Assembly (NCBI GenBank): GCA_032622095.1
Contig: CP136063.1
Coordinates: 275,581,426-275,645,425 of the forward strand
From: Siphonodentalium dalli
Taxonomy: Eukaryota > Mollusca > Scaphopoda > Gadilida > Siphonodentaliidae
DNA: 64,000 nt
Direction: 5' to 3'
Positions 47,350-58,988 of the stretch are shown here, piece by piece; position 1 is the first letter of the stretch; the number at the start of each line of letters is the position of its first letter. The notes beneath the pieces are model-generated. The model was not told the DNA's origin. It made no database searches and saw nothing but the letters and a program-made list of their open reading frames with translations. A program made the translations under genes and the position numbers.

Positions 47350-47665
47350 GTGCTAATGGTCTCGGTTATAGGAGTGGTGCGGTAGAGTGCCAGTCGGTAG
47401 AATGCCAGGTGGATTACATCGTTACAGGCCGTCCAGCGCTGACGAAGCTGGTTCTAACCCCGTCATACGGAGGGTGACCGGAATCGTGTATCTGGGCAAG
47501 TTTGTCAGTTGCTTTCCGGGGGTCGGTGGTTTCTACACGCATTGGGACGATTACTCGGTGAAATCAAGCCTCTGCGTGGTCTTTCCTCCACCCGTAAAAT
47601 TGACAACGTCGTGTGTGGCCTAGCGGCTAGAACGACGATAAACCCTAATAAACCAAACCAATATA
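47350..47665 (+). mobile_element. tRNA-derived SINE (Meta-SINE-like)
   Basis: A tRNA-like head contains the B-box-like GGTTCTAACCCC at 47450-47461 and a plausible A box at about 47387-47400. The body contains TCTTTCCTCCACCCGTAAAA plus TTGACAACGTCGT, which matches the conserved 3' domain of molluscan SINEs (CCTCC...AAAACTG.CCGCCGTCGT). The tail is GATAAACCCTAATAAACCAA. Flanking sequences (ATTTCAAACTGATCCG at about 47262, ATTTCAAACTGCTCCG at about 47683) are similar to each other. Confidence 0.7.
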
Positions 47666-47877
47666 TAGGAGTGTCATTTTATAATTTCAAACTGCTCCGA
47701 TATCTTATAATATATCTAGATAGGGACGTGGCTATATGGGCTCAGTTTGGCGACGGGGTGTGCATCCTATAATTTCCATATGCACCCTTTGAACAAAAAA
47801 ATGCCTATAAATTCCACATAACGATGGAATCGTATATCAAGAGGAAAGTATTTTAATTTTTCTACGCTGATAACACA
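47666..47877. other. no gene; short copy of left flank
   Basis: Begins with the ATTTCAAACTGCTCCGATAT segment resembling the sequence left of the SINE. Otherwise featureless. Confidence 0.4.
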
Positions 47878-48148
47878 ACTTAGTCAATATGACTAACATA
47901 TGTTAGTCAAACGTTTTTCCTCAGGATGACTGACTTAGTTCAGCCAACATGACTGAGGCATAACATTAATCAAAATTACTAGGGTGATGTTAGTCATAAC
48001 GACTAAGAAATGGGGACTTTTCTTAGTCAATTGGAAGGCGTAAATTAAAGTTGCTGAATTATGTGCAAATAATTCCAATAATTGACCAAAGTTACTCAAA
48101 ATGTTTGTGACTAACACTAAGTTAGTCATATTTAGTCAATATGTCAAA
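47878..48148. repeat. inverted-repeat element rich in TTAGTCA
   Basis: The left end AGTCAATATGACTAACATAT plus GTTAGTCA faces the right end TGACTAACACTAAGTTAGTC plus ATATTTAGTC. Internal words GTTAGTCATAACGACTAAG add further small hairpins. Probably a small MITE; ends not exact. Confidence 0.55.
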
Positions 48149-48578
48149 TCCAAGGGGCGGGGTGCACAACTTACTGTTACAGCTTGAAAATCAGAAGCCA
48201 ACCGGGTTAAACAATTACATTTCACAGAAATAGAAGTTTATAATTGAGGGGTGGGGGTACAGTTGGATATCGACGTTGGCGCATCGAAGAGTGCATCTTG
48301 CCACGTCACTGCATTTATGCTCTAGTCATTTATGAAAACTGTGCTTGCATCTTCGTATTCGTGTCCTTTACCGTGACCAAATGCATTCGCGTCGACAATT
48401 GAAACTCAAAGGATAATCCGCCCATGAACATGGGTATCATTTACCTCGCAATGCATTCTTGAGCGAAAAATAATACTCACATTGGGAACACGCGTCATTT
48501 TTATCCATTCTTGGATATATCATTGATTATGGTAAGTACATGTTACATGTTACATGCTAATGTTGGCTATAATCCGCA

Positions 48579-49033
48579 AGTGTAACACTCTCGAGACGAC
48601 TACGAGTTAGGTAAGTTGGGTTAATTTTAGCTGAAAGTTCAATGTCTTTAGCTTGATAGTCCGGTGTCCTGAATTGTTGGGAATTATAGCTCTGAGTGGA
48701 TGCCCTATAATTATGGGTCGTTGACTTTTGGAGTTAAAAGCTTTGTCAAAGCGGATTATTAATTGTCCATCTGGTTTGATGTAAGCGACACCTGTTCCCA
48801 GCAGATCACGACATTTGATGGGCTAGGGGCGTTGTCCCTTTCAGCGTATATATACTAGGAGAGCAAAGCTCTCGGAGACTTGTTTAGACTCTTGCGGACT
48901 CTTGTTCAGAACTTGTTGAAGAGAACATGTTATTATATTTGTGACATTGTAATAATTGTACAATAAATTTCATCAACGTGTTTCCGAGAATTCCAACTTA
49001 ATGGTTAGAACCTGGGGAGTGCTACATTCCCGA
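48579..49033 (+). repeat. 5' LTR-like block
   Basis: 455 bp with TGT...ACA ends, a TATA-like box at about 48845, a polyadenylation signal AATAAA at about 48962, and a primer-site-like TGGTGCCGAG 12 bp past the end. These are the usual LTR landmarks, in the right order. Confidence 0.6.
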
Positions 49034-52000
49034 GATGGTGCCGAGTTAGCAGGACATTTCTTGGAATTCTTGGACAGGTGGTCACGGAAGAAAAATATGG
49101 AGGAAACTAAATGGACGAAATAAGGTATATATGAGGCAATTTGCAATTCATTGGCTGGTTCACCTGGTTCACAACCCGTATAGCTATTAGGTCATTTATC
49201 TGTAGTTTAAATTGTTGCGTCAATTTTTCCATATAAGGGTTTCAAAAATCGTTGCGTCGATTTGAAATAAAGATTGTTTGTTTTTCGAGGTATTATTGTT
49301 ACATGTACGCTCGGTGTGAATAGCCTAATTGAACAAAATGTGGTTAAAGCAAAAAAGTTGTTCAGGGAATATACAGTTATAGTTTAAATTGTTGCGTCAA
49401 TTTTTCTATATTAGGTATGCTTGGAAATTACCGTTATGGTTGGCGTTTTTCTATGTCGAGTTGTTATTTATCAACTATATAGGAAATAATCGCTGGAATA
49501 TAATGTGTGTCCATCGTTATATGGTATCCAAATGGATAAGATTGATTTTTACAATCTACACGTGAAGATTCCAGTGAATTACCCAATGAGGCATATATAT
49601 ACAGAGGTAGTGAATATGCCGCAGTTGTTTGTCTGTTTGATTTTAAACAAGCGAGTTTGGTTGAACATTTTCAGAGCAAAGAAATCTGTCACAAGGTTAT
49701 TGTTAAATAATTTAAACAGTGTCTTTGATGCCTATTATGGTCTATATAGTAGGAGTTTGTCAAAATGCAAAAGTAGTCCGGTTTGATATAAGTTTTGGTT
49801 TTGAGAAAAGAACTTTGGAGATAATTAAGTTGTTTTGAGCAAGCTGAGGGCGTATATATTATTAACGCACCTTTGGTAAACTTGTTTGAGGTTGAATAAA
49901 TTATTTTTGAATAATGTGAGTCACTAAACAAAAATGTTCTAGGAAATTCTGGTTATACAAGTACTAAATTGTCACACCATTATGCAAGTTATATAGGTAT
50001 AGAACATTTACTGATGATTTTAGGATGTTGTCAAGTTAATCAGTATGATTTTAGTGAGTTCTGGTTTTTAAACGAATTGTGGGTTCAGTTTCTGTTAAGG
50101 CTGTTCTGTCGGTCAATTGAGAGTATAATATTAAGTTTATTGTGCTCAGATTATCAATTCGAAAACATTGGTCATTTATGACAGTTTGTCAAGAAAACTG
50201 GTTACGTCCAGCGAGATATATCTTGAAATAAAAGAAATTAGTTGAAGTAATTCGGAAAATTTTAAATTACAGACATTATAGTCACTTGAAGTTTGAAGTA
50301 TTGTTTGGGAATGTTCAATTTAGCCAAATGATTCCAATGTTTTGCAAGAATATCTACACGGATGGTCAGTGGTATTTTGTGTTATGACACACCCAGATTG
50401 GGTTGAAATGTCGATTTTAAAAATAGATAGATCGCTGTACATGTATCGCCATTGTATGTAGGCGTTATCGAAATGGTTTTAATGTGTTCAAGTTTCGAAC
50501 AAACCAAAGTTGATCAGAGTTGAAAGTCGGAAAGTCAGAAATGTAACTGAATAATCAATTATGTTATGCCCATACAAGAAAAGAATGGCTAGAAAATTGA
50601 TTATGCCATAATTACATCTATTACGTGTATTCTGAGAGTGTCTGTAAGTGTTAATCAGACTAACATGCTTTCCAGTATGTCTAAATGTTTGTGGACGGCA
50701 CCGAGTACACGTAATAATATACATGTAGAATATAAAAGAAGAAAAACAAAGAACTTACTTTTTAAGGAGTTGTCAGAGAAAAGAACATGAATGGATCCGA
50801 AGATAATCCTATTAATTCCATGAAAATTATACTGTTTAAAAACATTGGAACCATAGTAAATCAAGATGAAATATTCCTTGAAAACAGGAGAAATATCTCC
50901 ACCCCACAGAAAACTGTACACAACTGACTGTCCAACGAAAACATTCCACAGCAGATGTCCGGTGAATATATTTCAATAGAAATGAAACCTTGCCCCAGGG
51001 CATGAAAATTAAAGTCTAGCAAAGGTCCTCCAAACACGGTCAATACATGGATATTGCACAGGGGACTGAGTTAACCTTTGAAGATTATTCATGCGTGCTG
51101 AATTAATTATGGTGTTTGTGTTGTAGTCTGAATTAAAGCGGTAAATATGGACATTCCTTTTGGCCGTTAGCAGTGGTCAGAAAAGCGAAATAACATTCGT
51201 GTGTGTCATGACCTATCTATCGATTTTTGTTAAAGGGACATTTGAATGAAAATTAGCTTACGCATTTCGTTTAAAAGTGTCTGAGGTCATGAAAATAAAA
51301 GTTGTATAGTGAACCATTGAATGGTTTTAAAGGGACATTTCATGATAATAATGTAATGTAGGTTGTATTAAAAACCCATATATAATTAGCTATGTGAAGT
51401 TGTGAACCATGCAGTAAGCCAAGCAAATTGTCTCAGGGGTTGTACCTTTTATTCCGTTGTTTCACAAGGAATAACTATATATGAAATATTTGACATTTAT
51501 GTAAAATGTCCGTAATTGGTGTGGGTGTTACATGATAGTTGTTAGAATTACTAGCTGACAAGCTATAGATTACTCGACGGGTATGCCCAAATACGGGGCC
51601 CGTGATATTTGATTTGGCATTCCAAGTTTATTGAATTGTGCTTTGACACAAATGACGAGATTTAACTTGTCGGCGCTAATGATGTTGTAAAACGTTTATG
51701 TAATAGAGCATTAAGTTACATGCTGGTATACATGGAGATGTTTAGTTTGGCATTCCAGGTTAATGGATAGCGATTTTTACGTGACATGCGTGATTTTAAC
51801 ACGCCGTGCCAAAGATTTCTAAAATCTCAGTTGATAGAGCATTTGTGCAAGATCGTTTTGTACCATGCTCGTATTTGTAGAAGCTTGGAGCCAAATTAAA
51901 ATGTGAATTGGTTAGATTGTCATTTCAAGGTTGAAATCATGTTCTACACGTATAAGCGTGTTGTAACGCTATTGACATTACCCAGATAATTCATTTCAGT

Positions 52001-52213
52001 TCTTACACAACGTATATGAAGTCCTTTCCACTAGACAGTATGGAACCTTTATTTATGCCCAAATTCATGATCAAGTTGAAAATTATTCAACTTTCGTATC
52101 GAACAAGGCGGTTTAAGCCATGACGGGAAGTCACACCCTTGATATTAAACCATATTGATCCTTTGTCAAATGTCGCACGAATTCAAGGTCAAATTGAAAT
52201 TCATTCCAATTTC

Positions 52214-52416
52214 AGCGTATATATACTAGGAGAGAAAAGCTCTCGGAGACTTGTTTAGACTCTTGCGGACTCTTGTTCAGAACTTGTTGAAGAGAACATG
52301 TTATTATATTTTACTCCGTGGCCGCCTGATGTGACATTGTAATAATTGTACAATAAATTTCATCAACGTGTTTCCGAGAATTCCAACTTAATGGTTAGAA
52401 CCTGGGGAGTGCTACA
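52214..52416 (+). repeat. 3' R-U5-like block
   Basis: Nearly identical to 48842-49033 except for one substitution and an inserted TACTCCGTGGCCGCCTGA near 52311. It ends in GTGCTACA and is followed by CAAG. Confidence 0.75.
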
Positions 52417-55019
52417 CAAGTATCAGTCACTATTTGTATTAATCACTAACTTTTGTCAGAGATGTTGTGACTCATACGATTTGGCGGCTACCCGCCCCTT
52501 CCTATTCTGAACAGCTGTAATGTGCCAGGCATCGTTTTACCAAGACCACTATCGCCATGTCCCTGTTTATGAGATTTCCATTGATAACACACTTTTATAA
52601 GGGGGCTACATCCCTGCGAATCAGATGGTTATATGCTCTGGTTTAAGGATGTGAAAATCGACAATTTATGTTTGACACCCTATATAGACATTCTAGACAA
52701 GTTCTTAACGTTGTAACTTTCAATAAATTGGGTAATTTCAGTAGTTACAAGGAACACATACTGCTACATCACATCCAAGCTGACACCCCATAAGGTTTGA
52801 CAATTTCTAAATATTGGCCATATCAATCCAAACTTTTGACCAAAGGAGGTAAATATGCAAATGTTTGTCTAAATCAAAACATACCCCCTAATAAATTGTT
52901 GGAAAAAACAAAATAACAGAACAAGTTCAACCTATTGTTGTTGTAAAATTTCCAATTCATGTTGTTTCAGGTATCAAATTTCCAGCTGTTGAACGTGTTG
53001 ATAAAATGTTTGGAGCGAGAAACATAACCCAACCCCCTTGTCGCGACGTCCATGTGGGTTGTACTTGAAATTTCCAGCTGACAAAATATTTTCACGATGG
53101 GGTGAATCGACCCCTTGTCGCTACGTCCCTGCGTATCATATATTTATATTATCCGGGTTAAGGGTGCGAAAACTGAAAAATTATGTTTCATAGTACTCGA
53201 ACATTCTTTGTGATTGGAGATATTTGTAAATACAAAGAACACGTACTATTTGTGATTTATGTTTGTAATCGTAGGTTCATAGTATTGGCGGAATTATAAA
53301 TTGTTATTTCTTACAAAGAATTGTAGATTCTTACAAAGAAAAAGTTTCATAGTATTGACCCCTGATCAGACAGCATAACATGCAAACATGGAAATCTCAT
53401 CATGCTAGAAAGTATTGAATGCAATTTAAAGCCACATCCAGATTTTTGTTTGATTTATTTGTTTATTTTTTTTTTTTTTTGGACACAATTTCACATCAAA
53501 GCCATATGAATGCTGATCAATCTGTTAAACGCCATGTTGTCAGATGGTATAAGATCGTGTGGGTCCATTACTATTTAGCATAAATGTTTTGCCTAAATTT
53601 TTATTTAATATTTTCGATACAGTTGTATTTGAAGTGATTACAGACAAGCATTGGAAATATGGTAAAATGTTCATATAACATGTTTACAAGTCATGAGTCA
53701 ATTGATAAACAAAAACAAACAGGATAACAATGGGTGCTGCAGGTTTATACGATTCTTATCTGTTCTCAGACTTTATAACTGAAACAATAACAAGCCTAAA
53801 TGTTGTGAGACTACAGCTTTTTAGGTAAAACGTGGGTGGGTACCCTGCATGAAATTGGAAAAAAAATTCCGTCAAATAAGGCAGGCTTTCCACTAGGTTT
53901 TGGGGAACGGGTCCTGTATCTGCCGAGGGGAAAATGCAGTCAATGTTTTCAATGTTGTGGAAACACTAGTGGACCTACTTTTGTTTTATCGGCCAATAGA
54001 AGAAACGGAGAGTAGATTCGCTGATCGTTTTGCATCCATTTTCTACCTAAGTTACTATGCTATCAACCGCAATAACTTTAAAACATAGAAAAGTTATTAG
54101 ATAAAATTTAATTGCTTACAATGCTGTATATACTATACGGAAACACGCCCGTTGAAGTTAAACGGCCACTATTCAAGACTCGGCAGAAAGTTCGGATGCA
54201 TATTGTACAGGAATATAACATGATTAAATTACCGGCGGTCATTTTTTATAACCTTACCACAGCAATGTAACTAGCGGACTCCAACGCATGTGTTCTATCG
54301 ATGTCGGATTGATCACTTCCTGAGTTCGTGTTAGATCGGTCCGAGTGTATTCTCGCTAGAAATCATATAAGTTGTCAAATTTTTAAATTTCTTAGTACTG
54401 TCCCAACGAAATTGAGAAGTAAACATCTTTATACCTGTAGACATTATCATATGGAATATGTCCTGTGGTATGACAGAAGGGGACAAATTGGCTGGGGGAA
54501 TGGGGCCCAAAAAGGGATTCCCTGCCAGCTATAGCGGAAACCCTGAGATTATAAGGGGTTATTTGGCTGGATTTGGAGGTAAAAAGGGTGTGGGCACCCC
54601 GCATGAAATTGGAAAATAATATGTTTTCCTTCAAATAGGGGGGGGGGGTGGGTACACAAGAGGCGGGAAATTTTTTTTAGCCTACTGTCATGGCACTTTT
54701 TTCCGACCCCCCGGATCTATGTTGCTAATTGACATACGCGCCTTTCATTTAAAGCGCAGAGATGTGTTCGTAAATTTGTGCTCTGATTAATGGAGCAGAT
54801 ATAACAGTCCCGCCAATCACTGGTGTTAGGTTTGAAACGACCGCAATGCAATATTTGATCCGATATAACATAATTTTGTAACCAATCCCTATAATTGCAA
54901 GGTATATTATACTTCTCAATTCCTAATACACTATGTATTAGACTGTTGACTTGTATTGCATATCTACTATATAGTTTGAGACTTCCGTATATATATGTGT
55001 GTGTATATTTGTCATCTAT
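52417..55019. other. no gene recognised
   Basis: Short frames only. The phrase CCTGCATGAAATTGGAAAA at about 53852 recurs as CCCGCATGAAATTGGAAAA at about 54598. An inverted TTTCATAGTATTGACCCC end lies at 53348-53365. A T-run and a G-run (about 53468, about 54641) are simple sequence. Confidence 0.35.
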
Positions 55020-55750
55020 AGACTCGAAATCGGCTGGCTCGATTGAGCTCAAACTTCCCATCTAAGGGTAAAAATGCACGGGAATCGTCGTCGCTGCGTT
55101 TTGGAGAAGCTCTGAGCACTCATTCTCTACTCCCAATAATCAAAATCACCGTCCTCGGCACTGCGGGGGTTAAGGCAGCCACGCTCTTTATATTGACCAA
55201 ATTTGGCGTTGTTAACCGAGTAACGCTCTTTATTGCCATCGGCGTTGCTAAACGGTCACCTATGCGTACGAAACTACGGATGCAAAACGGGACGGCGGAA
55301 TGCATTTATCTTGATTAAAAAGGCAGAATTAACTCATTGGAAAACAAATGCGTGTCGTGTGATTCTTATGTCTGTCGTTCCTAGGAACGGGGGAGATTGC
55401 ATCGAATCATACCTCTTTTGGGGACGGGTACCATAATTTCTCTTGATAAAAAAGGCAGAATTAACTCATTGAAAAAAAAAATGCGTGTTGTTTGATTCTT
55501 ATGTCTCGTTCTTAGGAAAGGGGGAGAATTTCATCGGATCAGTTTTTCCGCCCTAGGGACGGGTACCATCATTTAATCATACCTCTTTTAGGGACGGGTA
55601 CCATAATTTCTCTTGATTAAAAAGGCAGAATTAACTCATTGAAAAACAAAAAATTAAATTAAAAAGGGGGAATTAACTCATTGAATAAAAATAATTTTAA
55701 AAATGTCATGTTTCTGACCATCCACGCCAGTGGCGGGCTAACCTGCTAGT
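55000..55750 (+). mobile_element. Helitron-like element with CTAGT end
   Basis: The leader resembles other copies: a TATTTGTCATCTATAGACTC stretch, then CGAAATCGGCTGGCTCGATT. The right end is CACGCCAGTGGCGGGCTAAC plus CTGCTAGT (CTAGT at 55746-55750), where GCCAGTGGC can form a small hairpin. Inside are two ACGCTCTTTAT words and the tandem repeat at 55312-55700. Frames over it are not genes. Confidence 0.5.
55312..55700 (+). repeat. tandem repeat of about 130-175 bp, 2.3 copies
   Basis: Units begin AAAAAGGCAGAATTAACTCATT and contain GGGACGGGTACCATAATTTC. The middle unit has an internal duplication of the GGGACGGGTACCAT segment. Confidence 0.8.
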
Positions 55751-56153
55751 TTAGATTATAAATTGAAGACTGATATTGAGACACGGATAATCAATATTAT
55801 GGATGTACATTATTGCATGTGTATATTGATGCTTATCACATGTTACTTACATGTACATGTATATAGTGGGGAGTTATCAAGCTCCCCAATATATTTTGGC
55901 AAATAAACAATTAATTGTATACGACAACCTTTGTAGAGTTCTCTCTTAGGAAGATTTTAACATCTTTTCAGATCTGCCAATATATAATCATACGTGTGTC
56001 TATATCTCTGCTATGTACTTACTGCTATTGGTATTTCTAGTTGGAACTTGAGTTTGGTAAGCCATAGTTAGCCGATGGTAGCCGGCATGAATTCAGGCTA
56101 AGCATATCATTACAATTAACTATTTATAAATGAAAGGGAAAATCAATTCATGA
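55751..56153. other. no gene recognised
   Basis: AT-rich sequence with no supportable feature. Confidence 0.4.
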
Positions 56154-56346
56154 GTACATATACCAGAAGGAAAGCTCCGATGGGATTTCAACATTATACT
56201 GGGAGTGTTATACAAAATACAGAGACCAGAAGGAACACTCTGAGTGAATTTAAGTTTTGTATACAGGGTGTGTTGGACATACATATACAAGAAGGAAAAC
56301 TCAGAAGGGATCTCAATTTTACTATGAGTGTCAGTCACATACAGCT
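56154..56346 (+). repeat. three diverged ~65-bp tandem units
   Basis: Each unit has a version of ACATATACAAGAAGGAAAACTC followed by a TTTAC/TTATACTATGAGTGT segment. Short frames on both strands share TRRKAP/YTRRKT-like peptides because of the repeat. Confidence 0.7.
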
Positions 56347-56996
56347 GTAAACAAGAACAACATGTCAGAACAAATTGAAGCTGATACAATGCCTCGACTC
56401 AACGCACAGAATAGATTGTCGAGTGAAAAAGATGAAGAGAACATGTCACTCCTAAAATAAAATAAATGTGATAAAAGAGATACATGTGACGGTTTCGTAT
56501 TCACCATCGAATTGTGTCATTTTCTGGCCGTGTTCCGTGACCAAGACCATTCCAATTCGAATAAAATGGCTCTGGCTTTTGAAACAAGATCTTGTACATC
56601 CACGCCTGTCAGTTTATTTCGCCATACATGTCACGCGACCTTTTCACTAATCTCAGTGCGCACACACACCTGACTGGATACACATAAAATGCTGAATCAG
56701 CTGTTGACAGCGGGGTACACCATACAAGGATATTTCCTGAGTTCAGTTTAACTCAATTGTAACGATATATGTGTTATTTCCCAATACAAGATTGCGTCAC
56801 TGTTTGACCACCCGCCATGCCCGTTCAGCAGTTAAACATCCCGTTCAGAAGTTCGGCTGCTGCAATTCAGCAGATTCTTGCGAACGCAGTTTAACACAAT
56901 TTAACGAAGCACAGTATAGGTTGTGCAAATGACTTGCGACACGAAGTATTATTCTACATCTCTGAATCAATACAGAAAACATAGGGAAGAGATACA
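56347..56996. other. no gene recognised
   Basis: No domain-bearing frame. CCCGTTCAGCAGTT / CCCGTTCAGAAGTT is a small local duplication at about 56819-56853. Confidence 0.4.
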
Positions 56997-58416
56997 TACG
57001 GAGCCCCGTAAGTCCCACTTGCGATACTTTTAAACGTTTAAACGAGATAATATCTTGCAATACTTTTTTATCTCGTTTAAACGAGACAATATTTTGCGAT
57101 ACTTTTATTTATCTCGTTTAAACGAGATAATATCTTGCCACAGTTTTTTTTTATCTCTTTTAAACGAGATAATATCTAGTCCCGTCGCTGGCTCAGTCTA
57201 CTCCGCTTACTACTCCGTAACGTTACGCCCCCGAAGGTTGCTGGGAACGTTACGCCTTAGCGTAGTGAAGGCATAGAGCTAGCGTCTGGTCTAGATAATA
57301 TCTTGCAATACTTTTTTTTATCTCGTTTAAACGAGATAATATCTTGCCACACTTTTTTTTATCTCGTTTAAACGAGATAATATCTTGCAATACTTTTTTT
57401 TATCTCGTTTAAACGAGATAATATTTTGCGATACTTTTTTGTATCTCGTTTAAACGAGATAATATCTAGCCACACTTTTTTTTTATCTCGTTTAAACGAG
57501 ATAATATCTTGCGATACTTTTTTTTTATCTCGTTTAAACGAGATAATAATTTGCGATACTTTTTTTTATCTCGTTTAAACGAGATAATATCTTGCGATAC
57601 TTTTTTTTTATCTCGTTTAAACGAGATAATATCTTGCGATACTTTTTTTTTATCTCGTTTAAACGAGATAATATCTTGCGATACTTTTTTTTTATCTCGT
57701 TCAACCCTATATAACTGATGCTGCTCTTGTGTGAACTGGTAATGTATTACTATGGCCATATATTCCTATATAACTGATGCGGCCCTTGTATGAGCTAGTA
57801 ATGCATTATCAGTTCACACAATAGAAGCATCAGTTATATAGGGCCACAGTAATGCATCACTAGCTCATACAAGGGCAGCATCAGTTACATAGGAATATAG
57901 GGCCATAGTAATACATTACCAGTTCACACAAGAGCAGCATCAGTTATATAGGGTTGAACGAGATAAAAAAAAAGTATCGCAAGATATTATCTCGTTTAAA
58001 CGAGATAAAAAAAAAGTATCGCAAAATATTATCTCGTTTAAACGAGATACAAAAAAGTATTGCAAAATATTATCTCGTTTAAACGAGATAAAAAAAAAGT
58101 GTGGCAAGATATTATCTCGTTTAAACGAGATAAAAAAAAGTATCGCAAAATATTATCTCGTTTAAACGAGATAAAAAAAAGTATTGCAAAATATTATCTC
58201 GTTTAAACGAGATAAAAAAAAAGTGTGGCAAGATATTATCTCGTTTAAACGAGATAAAAAAAAGTATTGCAAAATATTATCTCGTTTAAACGAGATAAAA
58301 AAAAGTATTGCAAAATATTATCTCGTTTAAACGAGATAAAAAAAAGAATGCAAGATATTATCTCGTTTAAACGAGATAAAAAAAAGTATCGCAAGTGGGA
58401 CTTCCGGGGCTCCGTA
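56997..58416. mobile_element. 1.4-kb palindrome made of ATCTCGTTTAAACGAGAT units
   Basis: Ends TACGGAGCCCCGTAAGTCCC and GGGACTTCCGGGGCTCCGTA are inverted, and TA can be read as the target site on both sides. Each arm is an array of a roughly 41-bp unit: an 18-bp perfect palindrome ATCTCGTTTAAACGAGAT, then AATATCTTGCGATAC and a T-run. About 13 units lie in the left arm and 10 in the right arm, in inverse orientation. The centre (57694-57960) is a further inverted repeat with CTATATAACTGATGCTGC. The Lys/Ile/Ser-rich frames are by-products. No transposase. The superfamily is unknown. Confidence 0.85.
57178..57293. other. non-repeat insert in the left arm of the palindrome
   Basis: About 115 bp between TATCTAG and TCTAGATAATATC that does not fit the 41-bp array and has no counterpart in the right arm. 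It contains GTAACGTTACGCC and GAACGTTACGCC. Confidence 0.7.
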
Positions 58417-58543
58417 CTTTTCGGGTTTTTTGACAAGTTTCCAACAACTGTGATTTCTTCAAAATGCAATCATCAGGTGAAGGTTGAATCTGGCCAAGCG
58501 ACTAATTTTCAAGGCAAAATTATTTTATTTTATTTTTGCAATT

Positions 58544-58988
58544 TTAAAGGTACTCAATCCGAATTAACCCTCGCAGATTATTATTTCCTTGACTTCGGAG
58601 GTGAAAAATATTTGATTCAAGTCGAGAACCCACAACATCAAAGCTCAGAGTGATCAGATACCGATTTTAAAAATCTATCATTTTAATTTTAAGTGGCCCA
58701 GCAAACAGCAGACGAGAATACTTTTTCTGACCAAATTGCAGATAAAGATGGATAATTCTAAAATCAACTGGTTTTTTTTGTGTGTGTCAGATGTTTGACA
58801 AATCATCAATATTCGTTGAGCAAAAAGTTGATAAATTACAAGTTTTTGTCAATTTTATGCTATAATTGACTGCAGTTTTTTTTCGAGCAATTAATCGATT
58901 CTGTCAACTGAAGCGGCATTTCAAAAAATCTTCTCGTTGTTGGAATTTGATGATATGGGGACTATTGATTCGGATTGAGGACCTTTAA
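58544..58988. mobile_element. TTAA-flanked MITE, family A, complete copy in reverse orientation
   Basis: Starts TTAAAGGTACTCAATCCG and ends CGGATTGAGGACCTTTAA. Contains GATTCAAGTCGAGAACCCAC, GATGGATAATTCTAAAATCA and TCGTTGTTGGAATTTGATGA, i.e. the reverse of 29330-29773. It lies 130 bp from the large palindrome. Confidence 0.75.

Larger units (their letters stand above)
48579..52416 (+). mobile_element. LTR-type retroelement without recognisable gag-pol
   Basis: The left LTR-like block (48579-49033) starts TGTAACACTCTCGAG and ends CTGGGGAGTGCTACA, near-inverse ends. Its last 190 bp carry a TATATATA box, CTCTCGGAGACTTG and an AATAAA. This 190-bp part recurs at 52214-52416 with one substitution and an 18-bp insertion. 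CAAG precedes 48579 and follows 52416, a possible 4-bp target duplication. After 49033 comes TGGTGCCGAGTTAGCAGG, a plausible tRNA primer site. The 3.2-kb interior encodes no recognisable gag, protease or polymerase. The sequence left of 52214 does not match the left U3. Confidence 0.55.

Noticed and set aside
57466-57759. Lys/Ser-rich frame and its mirror copies near 57509 and 58267
   Set aside because: They read the 41-bp palindrome unit in different phases on both strands.
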